DNA from: Akkermansia muciniphila
GTDB lineage: Bacteria > Verrucomicrobiota > Verrucomicrobiia > Methylacidiphilales > CAMAQI01
Assembly: GCA_945883905.1 (NCBI GenBank)
Contig: CAMCYL010000012.1
Coordinates: forward strand, 1 to 43,930
Direction of reading: 5' to 3'
Length of the DNA stretch: 43,930 nt
Position 1 is the first letter of the stretch. Every line of letters starts with the position of its first letter. The position numbers and the translations under genes are program-made. The notes below the pieces were generated by a model. That model did no database searches, was not told the origin of the DNA, and was given only the letters and a program-made list of their open reading frames with translations. This document shows, one piece after another, positions 8,579 to 17,208 of this stretch.

Positions 8579-9054
8579 CGGACAAAGACCTCTTGATTGG
8601 GAGTTTTAACTGCAACTAAACCATCGGTGAGACGAATCTTAATCGTTCGATTAAATTGTCCTCCCGTTTCATTACAAAGGACTGGAATTCTCGACTGTTC
8701 TGCAAGGGCTAGAAAAGCAGTGACATTGCGAGTTCCTATTTTAAAAAAACTATCGGCTTGCATAACTTGAGCTCCCCCGAAAAGCTTGCACTGACAGAGC
8801 TCCGGATTTGTCCCCATCTCTCGTAATTTTTGAAAAAAATCTTCCATCCCAGTATCGACAAACATCGCTCTTTTTTCAGTTGATTTGCCGTGGATTTTGG
8901 AGTCTGGAAGCATCGCATGGAGCATTCCACCGACCTTGCGGATCGGATCCCAGAGAGTAACCCCAATACAGGATCCGAGGGCAAAGGTGGTGATGACAGT
9001 ATCTTCACGATTGGAGAGTTGGAGATCTCCGACACCGACGATGATTTCGCTCAA
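8575..9054 (-). CDS. cheD: Chemoreceptor glutamine deamidase CheD
   Basis: CheD converts specific glutamines of methyl-accepting chemotaxis proteins to glutamate so that they can be methylated. In several bacteria it is held by CheC. The 159-residue length is normal. The catalytic triad is visible: T23, C29 in ALGSCIGVTLWDP and H46 in GGMLHAMLP, matching T. maritima CheD T21/C27/H44. A KLFGGAQVM segment near residue 91 also fits the family. The gene lies just downstream of tRNA-Thr on the same strand and leads a two-gene unit with the HDOD gene. A chemoreceptor gene that could be its substrate lies at 32.4-34.3 kb. Confidence 0.94.
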   Translation of the reverse strand: MSEIIVGVGDLQLSNREDTVITTFALGSCIGVTLWDPIRKVGGMLHAMLPDSKIHGKSTEKRAMFVDTGMEDFFQKLREMGTNPELCQCKLFGGAQVMQADSFFKIGTRNVTAFLALAEQSRIPVLCNETGGQFNRTIKIRLTDGLVAVKTPNQEVFVR

Positions 9055-9074
9055 GGATTCCTCGTTATTTTAAC

Positions 9075-9146
9075 AGCCGCTTATCGGATTTGAACCGATG
9101 ACCCACGCATTACGAATGCGTTGCTCTACCCCTGAGCTAAAGCGGC
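9075..9146 (-). tRNA. tRNA-Thr (anticodon CGU)
   Basis: Read on the minus strand, the molecule starts GCCGCTT and ends AAGCGGC plus a T discriminator. It has a D arm GCTC...GAGC and an anticodon stem ACGCA/TGCGT around loop TTCGTAA. The T arm is ATCGG-TTCAAAT-CCGAT. All stems pair fully. Anticodon CGU reads the threonine codon ACG. The 3' CCA is not encoded. Length is 72 bases. Confidence 0.96.
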
Positions 9147-9162
9147 ATGATTATCTCCTTGG

Positions 9163-9191
9163 AATTTAATCCACTATTCACTAAAATCCAA
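9163..9191 (-). promoter_or_regulatory. Candidate sigma-70 promoter for tRNA-Thr
   Basis: On the minus strand TTGGAT (9191-9186) and TAAATT (9168-9163) are separated by exactly 17 bases. The -10 element ends 16 bases before the tRNA 5' end, a reasonable leader. Both hexamers are imperfect matches to consensus. Confidence 0.35.
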
Positions 9192-9199
9192 GAGAAATT

Positions 9200-9225
9200 C
9201 TTAAAGGATCCCGTGAGCCTTTAAG
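9200..9225. promoter_or_regulatory. Inverted repeat before solute-binding protein gene
   Basis: CTTAAAGG (9200-9207) and CCTTTAAG (9218-9225) form a perfect 8-bp inverted repeat with a 10-base spacer, ending 8 bases before the ATG at 9234. It could be an operator for the downstream gene or a hairpin that affects initiation. No regulator gene adjoins it. Confidence 0.3.
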
Positions 9226-9233
9226 TAAAAGTT

Positions 9234-10517
9234 ATGATGACTCCTAAAAAATGGATGGGGTGGGGATTTTCACTCTTTTTGGGTGTTGGGATACTATTCT
9301 ATTTTCTTCTTTCTAAACCAAGCGCACGGCCGGTTCAAACCGTTGAGAGGCTTCAGTTTCTGCGTCCTTCGATTACAAATTTAGTTCCGACCTTAAAGCT
9401 TAAGGGCTATGGCACAAAAGGGGAGGAGGGATTTTGGCGAGAGAAGATTCATGAGTTTGAGCTTCAAAATAAATGCGCGGTTTTGGTTCAATGGAGCTCT
9501 CAAGAGGAAGGCTATTATCAAGAATTACGCACTGGACAGGAATCTTGGGATTTGATCATGGTCTCTGATACAGAATTAGAGGGATTACATCAATCCAACC
9601 GCCTGACTCCTTTATCGCTCCCTTCTGAACTCGAGACTAAAATGATCCCTCGAGTGTTGTCCCTTTTTCGTCGTGGTGAATTTTACGAAGCAATCCCTTA
9701 TCAGTTTTCGACGCTAGCCCTTTATTACAATAAACAGATTTTTGATCGGAGAGGGGTGGCTTATCCTGATGACCATTGGACGTGGGAGGATCTACTTGCC
9801 ATCGCCCGTGGACTTTATGTCGATTCTAAGAGCGGTAAAGGTTGTTATGGGATTGAGATGGATTGGAGTTGGAAGCTTTTAAATCTTTTTGCAGGTCAAT
9901 CGGGGGAGGTTCTACTTTCAGATACGATGATGATGAACCCTCATCCTGAGCGAGCGACGGTGTTGGGGGTGCAGTGGTTGATTGATCTCGCACAAAATTA
10001 TGCCGTGGATATCGCTTCTCCAGAAGAGGGTGAGTTAAGTTATTTTGAAAAGGGGGAGGCGGCGATGGCGATCACAGGAGTCTCGCTGATGAATCGATTG
10101 AAAATACATCATGAATTTATTTGGGGGGTGACGGTGTTGCCGAAGGGGAAGATAAAATCGAATCATCTCAGTGCACAAGGTTGGGGTGTTTGGGGGGAGT
10201 CGAAACAAAGAGAACTCGCTTATTCGCTCCTTCTGCATCTGACAAAGCAATCACCACTTTTTGGCGGATTACCGGTTTACCAGCCGGATATCCAGCAATT
10301 GAATCTTCCGCCGGAATCTTATTTTTATGAGGCGATTGCAAACTCGAATCCGATGACTTCTCATCCCTTGATTTATCTTTGGAAAGAAAAGGTCAAAAAT
10401 CATTGGAGTGCCGTTTTAAATGGAGTCGGCACTTCGGCCTCGGTGTGGATGGATGAAATCAATATCGAAATTCAATCCTCTGTGGAGCGAGTCGAAAGGG
10501 AGAGGGGATCAAAGTGA
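9234..10517 (+). CDS. Extracellular solute-binding protein, family 1, membrane-anchored
   Basis: The protein has 427 residues. The N-terminal hydrophobic segment at about 11-28 (GFSLFLGVGILFYFLL) has no lipobox Cys, so it is probably a membrane anchor or an uncleaved signal. The body resembles sugar-binding proteins of carbohydrate ABC importers: a WDLIMVSDTEL segment near 103, IPYQFSTLALYYNKQIF near 150, and the characteristic W-T-WEDLLAIARGL near 185. A hinge segment YFEKGEAAMAITG lies near 270. No permease or ATPase gene is next to it, so it is either an orphan receptor or serves a transporter encoded elsewhere. It overlaps nth by 4 bases, an odd pairing of unrelated functions. Confidence 0.82.
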   Translation: MMTPKKWMGWGFSLFLGVGILFYFLLSKPSARPVQTVERLQFLRPSITNLVPTLKLKGYGTKGEEGFWREKIHEFELQNKCAVLVQWSSQEEGYYQELRTGQESWDLIMVSDTELEGLHQSNRLTPLSLPSELETKMIPRVLSLFRRGEFYEAIPYQFSTLALYYNKQIFDRRGVAYPDDHWTWEDLLAIARGLYVDSKSGKGCYGIEMDWSWKLLNLFAGQSGEVLLSDTMMMNPHPERATVLGVQWLIDLAQNYAVDIASPEEGELSYFEKGEAAMAITGVSLMNRLKIHHEFIWGVTVLPKGKIKSNHLSAQGWGVWGESKQRELAYSLLLHLTKQSPLFGGLPVYQPDIQQLNLPPESYFYEAIANSNPMTSHPLIYLWKEKVKNHWSAVLNGVGTSASVWMDEINIEIQSSVERVERERGSK

Positions 10518-11194
10518 CTAAAAAAGAGGGGAAGGGAGTGAAGAGATCGAAGGGAATGGCGGAAAAAATTCAACGTACGGAGCGTTTGATTGAAACGTTA
10601 AAGAAAACCTACCCCGAGGCTCATTGCGAACTTAATTATACAACCCCTTTAGAGCTTTTGATTGCGACGATCTTATCCGCTCAATGTACGGATGTGCTTG
10701 TCAATCAAGTCACTCCCTTTTTATTTAAAAAGTATAAGTCAGCGAACGATTATGCGGCGGTTTCGCTGAGTGAATTAGAAAATGATTTAAAACGGATTGG
10801 TCTTTTTCGGAGTAAAGCAAAAAACATTCAGTCCTGTTGTACAGTGCTTCGAGATCGTTATCAAGGAGAGGTTCCACAAACATTGGAACAATTAATTGAG
10901 TTGGGCGGGGTCGGACGCAAAACAGCAAATGTTGTTTTGGGAAATGCCTTTGGAATCGAGAGTGGAGTGGTGGTCGATACTCATGTGAGTCGATTAGCGC
11001 AAAGGATGGGGTTAACGAGAGAAAGTGATCCGAAAAAAATTGAGTTGGAGCTGATGACTTTAGTGAAAAAAGAGCAGTGGACGATCTTTTCCCATTGGAT
11101 GATCTGGCACGGACGGCGACGCTGTAAGGCACGCAATCCGGACTGTGAAAATTGTGAGTGGGAGAGCCACTGTTTGAAGAGAGAGATCGCATAA
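10514..11194 (+). CDS. nth: Endonuclease III (DNA glycosylase/AP lyase)
   Basis: Nth removes oxidised pyrimidines from DNA and cleaves the abasic site in base-excision repair. The helix-hairpin-helix LGGVGRKTANV contains the catalytic lysine K136, and D155 follows in VVVDTHVSRL. The [4Fe-4S] cluster ligands C204, C211, C214 and C220 show the exact C-x6-C-x2-C-x5-C spacing. The GTG start at 10514 overlaps the previous stop and has GAGGGG upstream. A start at ATG 10556 would give 212 residues, closer to the E. coli length of 211. The gene is complete. Confidence 0.95.
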   Translation: MTKKEGKGVKRSKGMAEKIQRTERLIETLKKTYPEAHCELNYTTPLELLIATILSAQCTDVLVNQVTPFLFKKYKSANDYAAVSLSELENDLKRIGLFRSKAKNIQSCCTVLRDRYQGEVPQTLEQLIELGGVGRKTANVVLGNAFGIESGVVVDTHVSRLAQRMGLTRESDPKKIELELMTLVKKEQWTIFSHWMIWHGRRRCKARNPDCENCEWESHCLKREIA

Positions 11195-11222
11195 AACTTT
11201 ATAAAAAAGTGAGAATATTTGC

Positions 11223-12314
11223 GTGACAAAGAATTTTAAAATCGAAGAGAGGGGGGGAGTGCGGGAAAAAATAGAGTTCAAGAAAAGGAATCCAGCAGGG
11301 GCGCTTTTAGAAAAAGATTTAAATTATGTTCTGAGTGAATGTGGTGAAGTTTGGAAGGAATATCAAGGGGCGGAGCTTTTGATTACAGGGGGGACCGGTT
11401 TTATCGGGCGCTGGCTTTTAGAAACATTTTTAAAGGCAAATCGAGAGTTGAAATTAGGAGCACGACTCACCGTTTTAAGTCGTCATCCGGAGCTTTTTTT
11501 AGAGAAAGCCCCTCATTTAAAAGAGGCAGGCATTGTTTGGGTCAAGGGAGATGTCAGAAATTTTTCAATTTCAGGAGTGAATCCCACCCATATCGTTCAT
11601 GGGGCAACGACTTCAAGTGATCCGGTGGATGATGGCGAAATGATCGAGACAATCGTGGAAGGAACACGTCGAGTACTCGACTTTGCCACAAAAAATAAAA
11701 CGAAAAAATTTTTGTTTTTGAGTTCGGGAGCTGTTTACGGATCGATCCCTCCAGAAATCTCTAAAGTTCCAGAAAGTTTTTCTCAGGGACAACCGTTACA
11801 AGGAGCGCTCTCCGTTTATGCCCAAGGAAAAATCGAGGCGGAGGCGCTTTGTCTCGACTATGCTCAAAAGCATCTCATCGATCTAAAAATCGCCCGTTGT
11901 TTTGCTTTTGTGGGAGCGCATCTTCCTCTTGATGCTCATTATGCGATCGGAAATTTTATCGCAAATGCCATGCGTGGAGAGCCGATACGAATCAAAAGCA
12001 ATGGGCTTTCTCGACGCTCTTATCTTTATGCCGCCGATTTAGTGATCTGGCTTTGGACCCTTCTCGCCAAGGGGAGTTCTTGTCCGGTAGTGAACATTGG
12101 ATCAGAAGAGTCCTTGACGATTAAGGAGTTGGCACAAATTGTGGTCGAAGAGATTCATCCAGAATTAGAGATCATTCTTGAGAATGATCCTTTAAGTTTA
12201 CCTTCTCGGCATTATGTTCCTGATTGTCAAACAGCGAGGAGGGAATACTTATTAAACTCGAAGATTGATTTAAGAGAGTCGATCCGCCGAACCGTCGAAT
12301 GGCTAAGACAGTGA
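11223..12314 (+). CDS. NAD-dependent nucleotide-sugar epimerase/dehydratase (SDR)
   Basis: This is an extended short-chain dehydrogenase of 363 residues. The Rossmann motif GGTGFIG is at 56-62, the active-site serines are in LSSGAVYG near 167, and the YxxxK pair is Y199/K203 in SVYAQGKIEAE. The first 45 residues precede the core and are longer than usual. The start is GTG without a clear ribosome-binding site, so the true start may be internal. The family converts NDP-hexoses to 4-keto, epimerised or reduced sugars. Here it opens an eight-gene co-directional operon and probably makes the keto-sugar on which the next enzymes act. The exact sugar cannot be read from sequence. Confidence 0.87.
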   Translation: MTKNFKIEERGGVREKIEFKKRNPAGALLEKDLNYVLSECGEVWKEYQGAELLITGGTGFIGRWLLETFLKANRELKLGARLTVLSRHPELFLEKAPHLKEAGIVWVKGDVRNFSISGVNPTHIVHGATTSSDPVDDGEMIETIVEGTRRVLDFATKNKTKKFLFLSSGAVYGSIPPEISKVPESFSQGQPLQGALSVYAQGKIEAEALCLDYAQKHLIDLKIARCFAFVGAHLPLDAHYAIGNFIANAMRGEPIRIKSNGLSRRSYLYAADLVIWLWTLLAKGSSCPVVNIGSEESLTIKELAQIVVEEIHPELEIILENDPLSLPSRHYVPDCQTARREYLLNSKIDLRESIRRTVEWLRQ

Positions 12315-12330
12315 AGAGGTGGAGATACGA

Positions 12331-13521
12331 ATGAATCCAGAAATTGATCTCAAACGTCATTGTCCGATTTGTCAGGGAAGCCGAGGAGTTCTTCTTCGGA
12401 CATTTCATTTTTCCCTTTCGGAGGGGCATCCGCTCGATCGAGATCAACGTGTGGTGAGTTGTAAGAGATGTGGATTCGGATTTTCAGATACCGAGGTCTC
12501 TCAGGAACAATATAATCGTTACTACCAAATCCTCTCGAAATATAGCGACGATACCACCTCTACAGGAGGCGGAAATCAGGATTGGGATGCGGAACGACTC
12601 AAGGAAACGGCCACCCAGATTTTTGAATGGGAAAGGAATCCTGAGGTAAAGATTCTTGATGTGGGATGTGCAAATGGAGGGCTACTACTGGCATTAAAGA
12701 ATTTAGGTTATCACAATCTTTATGGAGTCGATCCCTCCGACGCTTGCGTTAAACAGGCGATCAAAAATTCAGGGGTAAAAGTAGAGCAAGGCTCTTTAAA
12801 TAACGCTTTAAAAAAAGAGTTTTATAACGGGATTATTTTAAGTCATGTGATCGAACATGTGAAAGAGCTTCGAGAATCGATGCGATTGCTTTACGAATCA
12901 CTTCAGTCCGATGGATGGATTTATATCGAGGTTCCAGAGGCTTCACGGTATGGGGATTATTTAAGCGCTCCCTTTCAAGACTTTAATGTGGAGCATATCA
13001 ATCATTTTTCATTAGAGAGCCTCGCAAATTTAATCGGAGCGACCGGATTTCAGGAGAAAAAAAGAGGTTCAAAAACAATTTTCGCAGCAAAGGGGATTGC
13101 TTATCCTGCCTGTTGGATGATTGCAGTGAAGCATGAGAAGGGGGGGGAGATCAAAGAAGATTCTGATTTGAAAGATCAATTGATCCGTTATTGTGATTTG
13201 TCGGAGAAAATTTTATTGAAAATAAAAATTCAGATCCAAGAAATACTCAAAAAAAATAATCGAATTATTGTCTGGGGAACGGGGCAATTGACGATGAAGC
13301 TTTTGGAGGAAACCTCATTGACCTCAGAAAATATTAAGGCCTTCGTCGATAAAAACCCAATCAATCAAGGAAAGCGAATCTACGGCATTTCCGTTCTCTC
13401 TCCTGATCAAATAAGAGATTTCCCTGAACCGATTTTGATTGGATCGTTGATTAACCACGATTCGATATTGAATGATATTCAAGCGATGAACCTTTCGAAT
13501 TTAGTTTATAAAATGATATGA
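12331..13521 (+). CDS. Three-domain sugar C-methyltransferase
   Basis: The protein has 396 residues with three parts. An N-terminal zinc knuckle carries C11/C14 (HCPICQG) and C44/C47 (SCKRCGFGFS). A central SAM-binding domain has motif I ILDVGCANGG at 108-117. A C-terminal Rossmann-like domain begins IIVWGTGQLTMKLLEE near 308. This is the layout of sugar 3-C-methyltransferases such as TylC3/TcaB9, which methylate a carbon next to a 4-keto group. The frame opens at GTG 12319, but AGGTGGAG sits at the right distance before ATG 12331, so I chose that start. It lies 16 bases after the epimerase gene, whose product would supply a keto-sugar. Confidence 0.83.
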   Translation: MNPEIDLKRHCPICQGSRGVLLRTFHFSLSEGHPLDRDQRVVSCKRCGFGFSDTEVSQEQYNRYYQILSKYSDDTTSTGGGNQDWDAERLKETATQIFEWERNPEVKILDVGCANGGLLLALKNLGYHNLYGVDPSDACVKQAIKNSGVKVEQGSLNNALKKEFYNGIILSHVIEHVKELRESMRLLYESLQSDGWIYIEVPEASRYGDYLSAPFQDFNVEHINHFSLESLANLIGATGFQEKKRGSKTIFAAKGIAYPACWMIAVKHEKGGEIKEDSDLKDQLIRYCDLSEKILLKIKIQIQEILKKNNRIIVWGTGQLTMKLLEETSLTSENIKAFVDKNPINQGKRIYGISVLSPDQIRDFPEPILIGSLINHDSILNDIQAMNLSNLVYKMI

Positions 13522-14270
13522 AGATACGCCTTTCTATTTTATCGTTGTTAAGCCGATTCGGTTATGAAGTTAGAAAAGTCGAATCGACCTCGCTTTCACG
13601 TTTTGTGGATATAAAAGATCCTGAATTGTATTGCCCGCTATTTTCTCCTTGGTACGCAAAGGGTGATTTTTCTGATCTCTATCAAAAAATCTTCAAGACA
13701 ACACTTGTTTCTATTGAGGGCTGCTACGTTATCTATACGCTTTTGAAGCAAGCGCTTTCGATTAAAGGAGATATTTGGGAGTGTGGGGTTTATCGAGGGG
13801 GGACGGCCTATTTAATGAGCTCGATCATCGCAAAGCGGAAATCGGAAAAAAAACTATTTCTTTTTGATACATTTAGTGGAATGCCAGAAACAAATTCGAA
13901 TAAAGATTTTCATGTGAAAGGGGATTTTAAAAATACTTCCTTAGAGGAGGTCAAAGCCTTTATTCAAAACGATGCGATATGCTTCTATCAACCAGGGCTT
14001 ATTCCGGAGACATTTATGGGGCTCGAAAAGAGGAGAATTGCAATGGCGCATATTGATTTAGATATTTATCAATCGATTATGGATTCGCTTACCTTTATTT
14101 GGCCTCGATTGAGTTCAGGCGGAATTATTCTTTTCGATGATTATGGAATGCCGACTTGTGCAGGGGCTCGACAAGCGGTTGATGAGTTTTTTGTGGATAA
14201 AAAAGAGCAGCCCTTATGCTTATCAACAGGTCAGGCAATGGTCATTAAACTCGGAGAAGATCAGGAATGA
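13518..14270 (+). CDS. TylF/MycF-like sugar O-methyltransferase
   Basis: This 250-residue protein belongs to the macrocin O-methyltransferase family, metal-dependent enzymes that methylate sugar hydroxyls. The SAM site is IWECGVYRGGTAYLM (87-95 core). FLFDTFSGMPET follows at about 114-125. The metal and base residues are in AHIDLDIYQS (HIDLD, 178-182) and LFDDYGMP (206-212). The gene overlaps the preceding one by the classic ATGA, and it overlaps the next in the same way, so the three are translated in a chain. It should O-methylate the sugar or glycan produced by this operon. Confidence 0.88.
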   Translation: MKIRLSILSLLSRFGYEVRKVESTSLSRFVDIKDPELYCPLFSPWYAKGDFSDLYQKIFKTTLVSIEGCYVIYTLLKQALSIKGDIWECGVYRGGTAYLMSSIIAKRKSEKKLFLFDTFSGMPETNSNKDFHVKGDFKNTSLEEVKAFIQNDAICFYQPGLIPETFMGLEKRRIAMAHIDLDIYQSIMDSLTFIWPRLSSGGIILFDDYGMPTCAGARQAVDEFFVDKKEQPLCLSTGQAMVIKLGEDQE

Positions 14271-16102
14271 ACGAAGTTACTTCAAAAAAAATTCGCTTAG
14301 CTGATTTTGTTGCGACACGTTTAGCCGAGTTGGGTGTAAAATATGTTTTCATGGTCTCAGGGGGAGGGTCCATGCATCTTAACGATGCTTGGGGAAGAGA
14401 ATCGAGATTACATTATATCTGCAATCACCACGAGCAGGCCTGCGCTATCGCCGCTGAAGGATATGCCAGGGTATCGGGGGAGCCTGCAGTCGTGAATGTG
14501 ACCACAGGACCCGGAGCAATCAACGCTTTGAATGGTGTTTTTGGGGCTTTTACCGATTCGATCCCCATGGTGATTATCTCTGGACAGGTCAAGCGAGAGA
14601 GTTGTTTGTCGACTCATGGGCTTGTGGGTAAGCTGCGTCAATTCGGGGATCAAGAGGTGGATATTATTCCGATGGTTCAAGGGATCACGAAGAATGCGGT
14701 GAGTATTCACGATCCTCAATCGATTCGTTATGAACTCGAAAAAGCGGTTCATTTATCTCGTTCAGGTCGACCCGGTCCTTGTTGGGTCGATATTCCCGTC
14801 GATGTTCAAGGCAGCATGATCGATCCATTGACATTGCCTGGCTATGAGGATTTGAACGCTGGGACTGAAATGGATACTTTGCATTTAAAAGAGGAGTGTC
14901 TCACCGTTCTTAAGAAGTTAGAGCAGGTCGAGCGCCCTGTTTTAATGGCAGGAACGGGAGTTCGCCTTGCGGGAGCGATCCCTGTTTTTAATCGTGTCGT
15001 TAATTTGTTAGAGATTCCCGTCGTCACCGCATGGACGCATGATTTGATCGCTTCAGAGGACCCCTATTTTTGTGGAAGGCCGGGCTGTATTGGGGATCGT
15101 GCCGGAAATTTTGTGGTTCAAAATAGCGATTTTTTATTAGTGATTGGATCTCGATTAAATATTCGTCAAGTGAGTTACAGTTGGAATTATTTTGCGCGTG
15201 CGGCCTATAAAGTTCAGGTCGATATCGATGCTGAAGAGTTAAAGAAGCCGATGGTCCGTATCGATTGTAAAATTCATGCCGATGCGCGGCTATTTTTAGA
15301 AATGTTAGAACAACTATTATTGAGTCGAAAAGAGCGGCTCAAAAGTTTTTCTCCCTGGTTGAAATGGTCAAAAGAGCGACGGCTGCGATATCCGGTTTTT
15401 ATTCCGGAAAAGCATCATTCGAGGCAGGGAGCGATCAATCCTTATCATTGGATGAATACGCTTTTCAAGCTCTTACGTGAAGATGATATCATTGTTTGTG
15501 GAAATGCAACCGCCTGCATCGTGACCTTTCAGTCGGCTCTATTAAAAGAGGGGCAAAGGCTCTTTTCAAATTCAGGAAGTGCCTCGATGGGCTACGATTT
15601 ACCTGCGGCGATTGGGGCGGCAATTGCAGGCGGAGGCAGAAGGGTGATTTGTTTAGCAGGGGATGGAAGTCTGCAGATGAATATTCAAGAGTTACAGACA
15701 TGGAAACAACATCGATTGCCGATTAAATTATTTGTATTAAATAATGGGGGTTATCTATCGATTCGACAGACTCAAACAAATTTTTTTGGACTTGCCGTCG
15801 GGGCGGGGGAGCTCAGCGGAGTGGGTTGTCCTAATTTTGTTTCGGTGGCGGAGGCTTATGGAATTCAAGGAAGTCGAATGGATAGCGCTTTATTTTTTGG
15901 ACCATTAGAAAAGATATTGGGGAACGATGATCCAGAGCTATGTGAGGTGATCTTGGATCAAGGTCAAGGGTTTGAACCTAAACTCTCATCCAAGAGACTT
16001 TCCGATGGAAGAATGGTTTCCTCCCCCTTAGAGGATATGGCTCCCTTTTTAGAGCGGGAGGAGTTTATGGAGAATATGATTGTTCCGATTGTGGAGAGCT
16101 AA
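14267..16102 (+). CDS. Acetolactate-synthase-like ThDP-dependent enzyme
   Basis: This 611-residue enzyme has the full acetohydroxyacid synthase layout: an N-terminal pyrimidine-binding domain with the ThDP-activating glutamate E56 (NHHEQACAIAAEGYAR), a central domain, and a C-terminal pyrophosphate domain with CLAGDGSLQMN...LNNGGY near 465-500. No ilvN regulatory subunit or other branched-chain amino-acid gene is nearby. It sits between sugar methyltransferases. Family members in sugar clusters, such as YerE in yersiniose synthesis, attach a two-carbon acetyl unit from pyruvate to a 4-keto-deoxysugar. A branching role here is inferred from context and remains unproven. The first segment has VSGGGSMHLNDAWG where biosynthetic AHAS usually has a GYPGG-type sequence, consistent with a specialised branch. 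Confidence 0.85.
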   Translation: MNEVTSKKIRLADFVATRLAELGVKYVFMVSGGGSMHLNDAWGRESRLHYICNHHEQACAIAAEGYARVSGEPAVVNVTTGPGAINALNGVFGAFTDSIPMVIISGQVKRESCLSTHGLVGKLRQFGDQEVDIIPMVQGITKNAVSIHDPQSIRYELEKAVHLSRSGRPGPCWVDIPVDVQGSMIDPLTLPGYEDLNAGTEMDTLHLKEECLTVLKKLEQVERPVLMAGTGVRLAGAIPVFNRVVNLLEIPVVTAWTHDLIASEDPYFCGRPGCIGDRAGNFVVQNSDFLLVIGSRLNIRQVSYSWNYFARAAYKVQVDIDAEELKKPMVRIDCKIHADARLFLEMLEQLLLSRKERLKSFSPWLKWSKERRLRYPVFIPEKHHSRQGAINPYHWMNTLFKLLREDDIIVCGNATACIVTFQSALLKEGQRLFSNSGSASMGYDLPAAIGAAIAGGGRRVICLAGDGSLQMNIQELQTWKQHRLPIKLFVLNNGGYLSIRQTQTNFFGLAVGAGELSGVGCPNFVSVAEAYGIQGSRMDSALFFGPLEKILGNDDPELCEVILDQGQGFEPKLSSKRLSDGRMVSSPLEDMAPFLEREEFMENMIVPIVES

Positions 16103-17208
16103 TGGAATTTGAATCGTTATTTCAAGCGGAACTCAATCCTTATGATTCGTGGCCAAAGCGACCGATCATCATTTACGGGGCAGGCAATTCCGGACGTGAG
16201 GCTTATCGAGTTTTGAAAAGGGAGGGGTACTGCGTACTTGGTTTTATCGACATGAAAGCGGAATCTTTTCCCCAAGTGGAAGGAATTCCCTGTTGGCATC
16301 CCGATGATCCTGAGGGGTTCACTCAAATCAAGAACGAGGCGATGCTTCTCATTGCCGTTTATAACTATGCCGTCGATCTTGAATTGATTTTAGAAGCAAT
16401 GGAGAGGAAAGGTTTTTCGAAGATCATTTCTTATTATGAATTTTTGGAGAGGATGAACGTGGAGTCGAACCTTTATTGGTTTTCTCCTCGCGCAGAGGTT
16501 AAAGCATCCAGGGAACAGTGGCGATCTCTTGAGGATTTTTGGGCCGATTCGAAAAGTCATTCTATTTTTTTAGAGACTTTAAAGTTTAGACTTACTTTTG
16601 ATCGCGGGTTGATCAACCAACCAGATCTTCATCACTCTTATTTCCCTCTGGATATTCCTCCGCTCCCGACCAGCTTAAGGATGATTGATGGAGGGGGATT
16701 TACAGGAGATACGATTGCGGATTTAATCAAAAATCATTATCAATTTGAGGCTCTTGCTTCATTTGAACCAGACCCTGATAATTTTATAAAATTAAAGTTA
16801 ACGGTTGATCAATTGAAGTTATCGAACTCCCAGCTTTTTTGTGCAGGGCTCGGAAGTCAGTCAGAAGAGGCTCACTTTAAGTTAGGAATGAATGGCGCCA
16901 GTGGTCGTTCTGAGGCGGGTGAACGGATCAAAATAGTGTCGATCGATCAAGCACTTCCGGACTTTAATCCGAACTTTATTAAAATGGATATTGAAGGGAG
17001 CGAGTTAAGTGCGCTCAAAGGGGTGGCAAGGACGATCTCGGAGTCTTCGTGTCGACTTGCAATATGCGCCTATCATCGCCCGTTTGATCTATTAGAAATT
17101 GGACTTGAGTTGAGGAAAAATAACAAAAAATACGATTACTACCTAAGATATCATGGGTATAACGGTTTTGACTTGGTGATTTATGCAGTACCAAAATCTC
17201 ATTTTTGA
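16102..17208 (+). CDS. Rossmann-domain plus FkbM-type methyltransferase fusion
   Basis: The protein has 368 residues in two parts. The first (about 15-120) begins RPIIIYGAGNSGREAYRVL, a nucleotide-binding Rossmann fold with a strand-turn-helix that resembles the sugar-binding domain seen in NeuD-like or C-methyltransferase tails. The second (about 180-360) is an FkbM-like SAM domain with IDGGGFTGDTIADLI, FEPDPDNF and FIKMDIEGSELSAL. FkbM enzymes methylate hydroxyls of sugars or polyketides. The start codon shares one base with the preceding stop. The fusion could make the enzyme recognise a nucleotide sugar with the first domain and methylate it with the second. Confidence 0.78.
   Translation: MEFESLFQAELNPYDSWPKRPIIIYGAGNSGREAYRVLKREGYCVLGFIDMKAESFPQVEGIPCWHPDDPEGFTQIKNEAMLLIAVYNYAVDLELILEAMERKGFSKIISYYEFLERMNVESNLYWFSPRAEVKASREQWRSLEDFWADSKSHSIFLETLKFRLTFDRGLINQPDLHHSYFPLDIPPLPTSLRMIDGGGFTGDTIADLIKNHYQFEALASFEPDPDNFIKLKLTVDQLKLSNSQLFCAGLGSQSEEAHFKLGMNGASGRSEAGERIKIVSIDQALPDFNPNFIKMDIEGSELSALKGVARTISESSCRLAICAYHRPFDLLEIGLELRKNNKKYDYYLRYHGYNGFDLVIYAVPKSHF

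Noticed and set aside
10725-11192. 155-codon minus-strand ORF inside nth
   Set aside because: Antisense to the HhH and iron-sulphur region of endonuclease III; no independent support.
14267-16102. Housekeeping acetolactate synthase (ilvB)
   Set aside because: No ilvN, ilvC or leu genes nearby; position inside overlapping sugar genes argues for a specialised role.
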